64,000 nucleotides of DNA from NCBI GenBank assembly GCA_018697195.1, contig JAGMWU010000042.1, forward strand, positions 461,722 to 525,721, read 5' to 3'. Source of the stretch: Certhia americana (lineage: Eukaryota > Chordata > Aves > Passeriformes > Certhiidae). A program made the translations under genes and the position numbers. The notes under the pieces are model-generated. The model saw only the letters and a program-made list of their open reading frames with translations. It searched no databases and had not been told where the DNA came from. Of this stretch, positions 63,893 through 64,000 are shown one piece after another (position 1 is the first letter of the stretch; each line of letters begins with the position of its first letter).

Positions 63893-64000
63893 AAAAAATC
63901 GAAAGAGACCTAATACTTTGAAAAAACCCAATATTTGACAATAGAGGCAGTCTGCCTTCTGTCCATCTTTATGATTCCTTTAGCACGTAAAGCCACTGGT

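Larger units (their letters stand above)
34528..64000 (-). other. LRBA: LRBA intron (5' part outside window), at least 29.4 kb
   Basis: Upstream of the acceptor at 34528 no earlier LRBA exon was identified. The expected preceding family sequence (TDKHGAWG region) was looked for by eye on the - strand without success. The interval is AT-rich intron with one CR1 fragment, several AT/homeodomain-site-rich candidate regulatory blocks, a G/T-rich block and several perfect hairpins. A short or diverged exon could have been missed. Confidence 0.7.

Overview
This window is vertebrate nuclear DNA, almost certainly from a bird. It shows long AT-rich introns, one degenerate CR1 retroposon (the typical avian LINE), few other interspersed repeats, and a large CpG island around a developmental gene. 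The species cannot be named from the sequence alone.

The locus is the LRBA/MAB21L2 nested gene pair. MAB21L2 is complete on the + strand: a single-exon 359-residue CDS at 19617-20696, with a GC-rich promoter near 18400-18545, a leader of about 1.07 kb containing three tiny upstream ORFs, and a poly(A) signal at 21184. It lies antisense inside a large intron of LRBA, which is read from the - strand. Three consecutive LRBA coding exons are visible with canonical splice sites and matching phases: 34403-34527, 27338-27484 and 24568-24704. They lead into the BEACH-associated PH domain. The flanking LRBA exons were not found here, so the 5' intron is at least 29.4 kb and the MAB21L2-bearing intron at least 24.5 kb, if none was missed.

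By region: 1-16 kb is LRBA intron with poly(A) tracts, one unexplained 97-codon minus-strand ORF (7185-7475) and a GC-richer, regulatory-looking block (10.2-11.0 kb). 16.1-16.6 kb is a probable upstream enhancer, followed by a 26-base poly-G run. 16.7-20.7 kb is the CpG island plus MAB21L2. 21.2-34.5 kb holds the three LRBA exons and a second, orphan CpG island (27.77-28.30 kb). 34.5-64 kb is LRBA intron with one CR1 copy, several candidate conserved regulatory blocks, a G/T-rich block and an unusual set of perfect short hairpins.

The layout fits a regulatory block: LRBA is a broadly expressed trafficking and scaffold gene, and its long introns probably house distal elements for MAB21L2, a gene of eye and midbrain development. 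Conservation could not be tested here, so every enhancer call is inference from composition and binding-site-like motifs. No tRNA, rRNA, CRISPR array, viral insertion or intact transposon was recognised.
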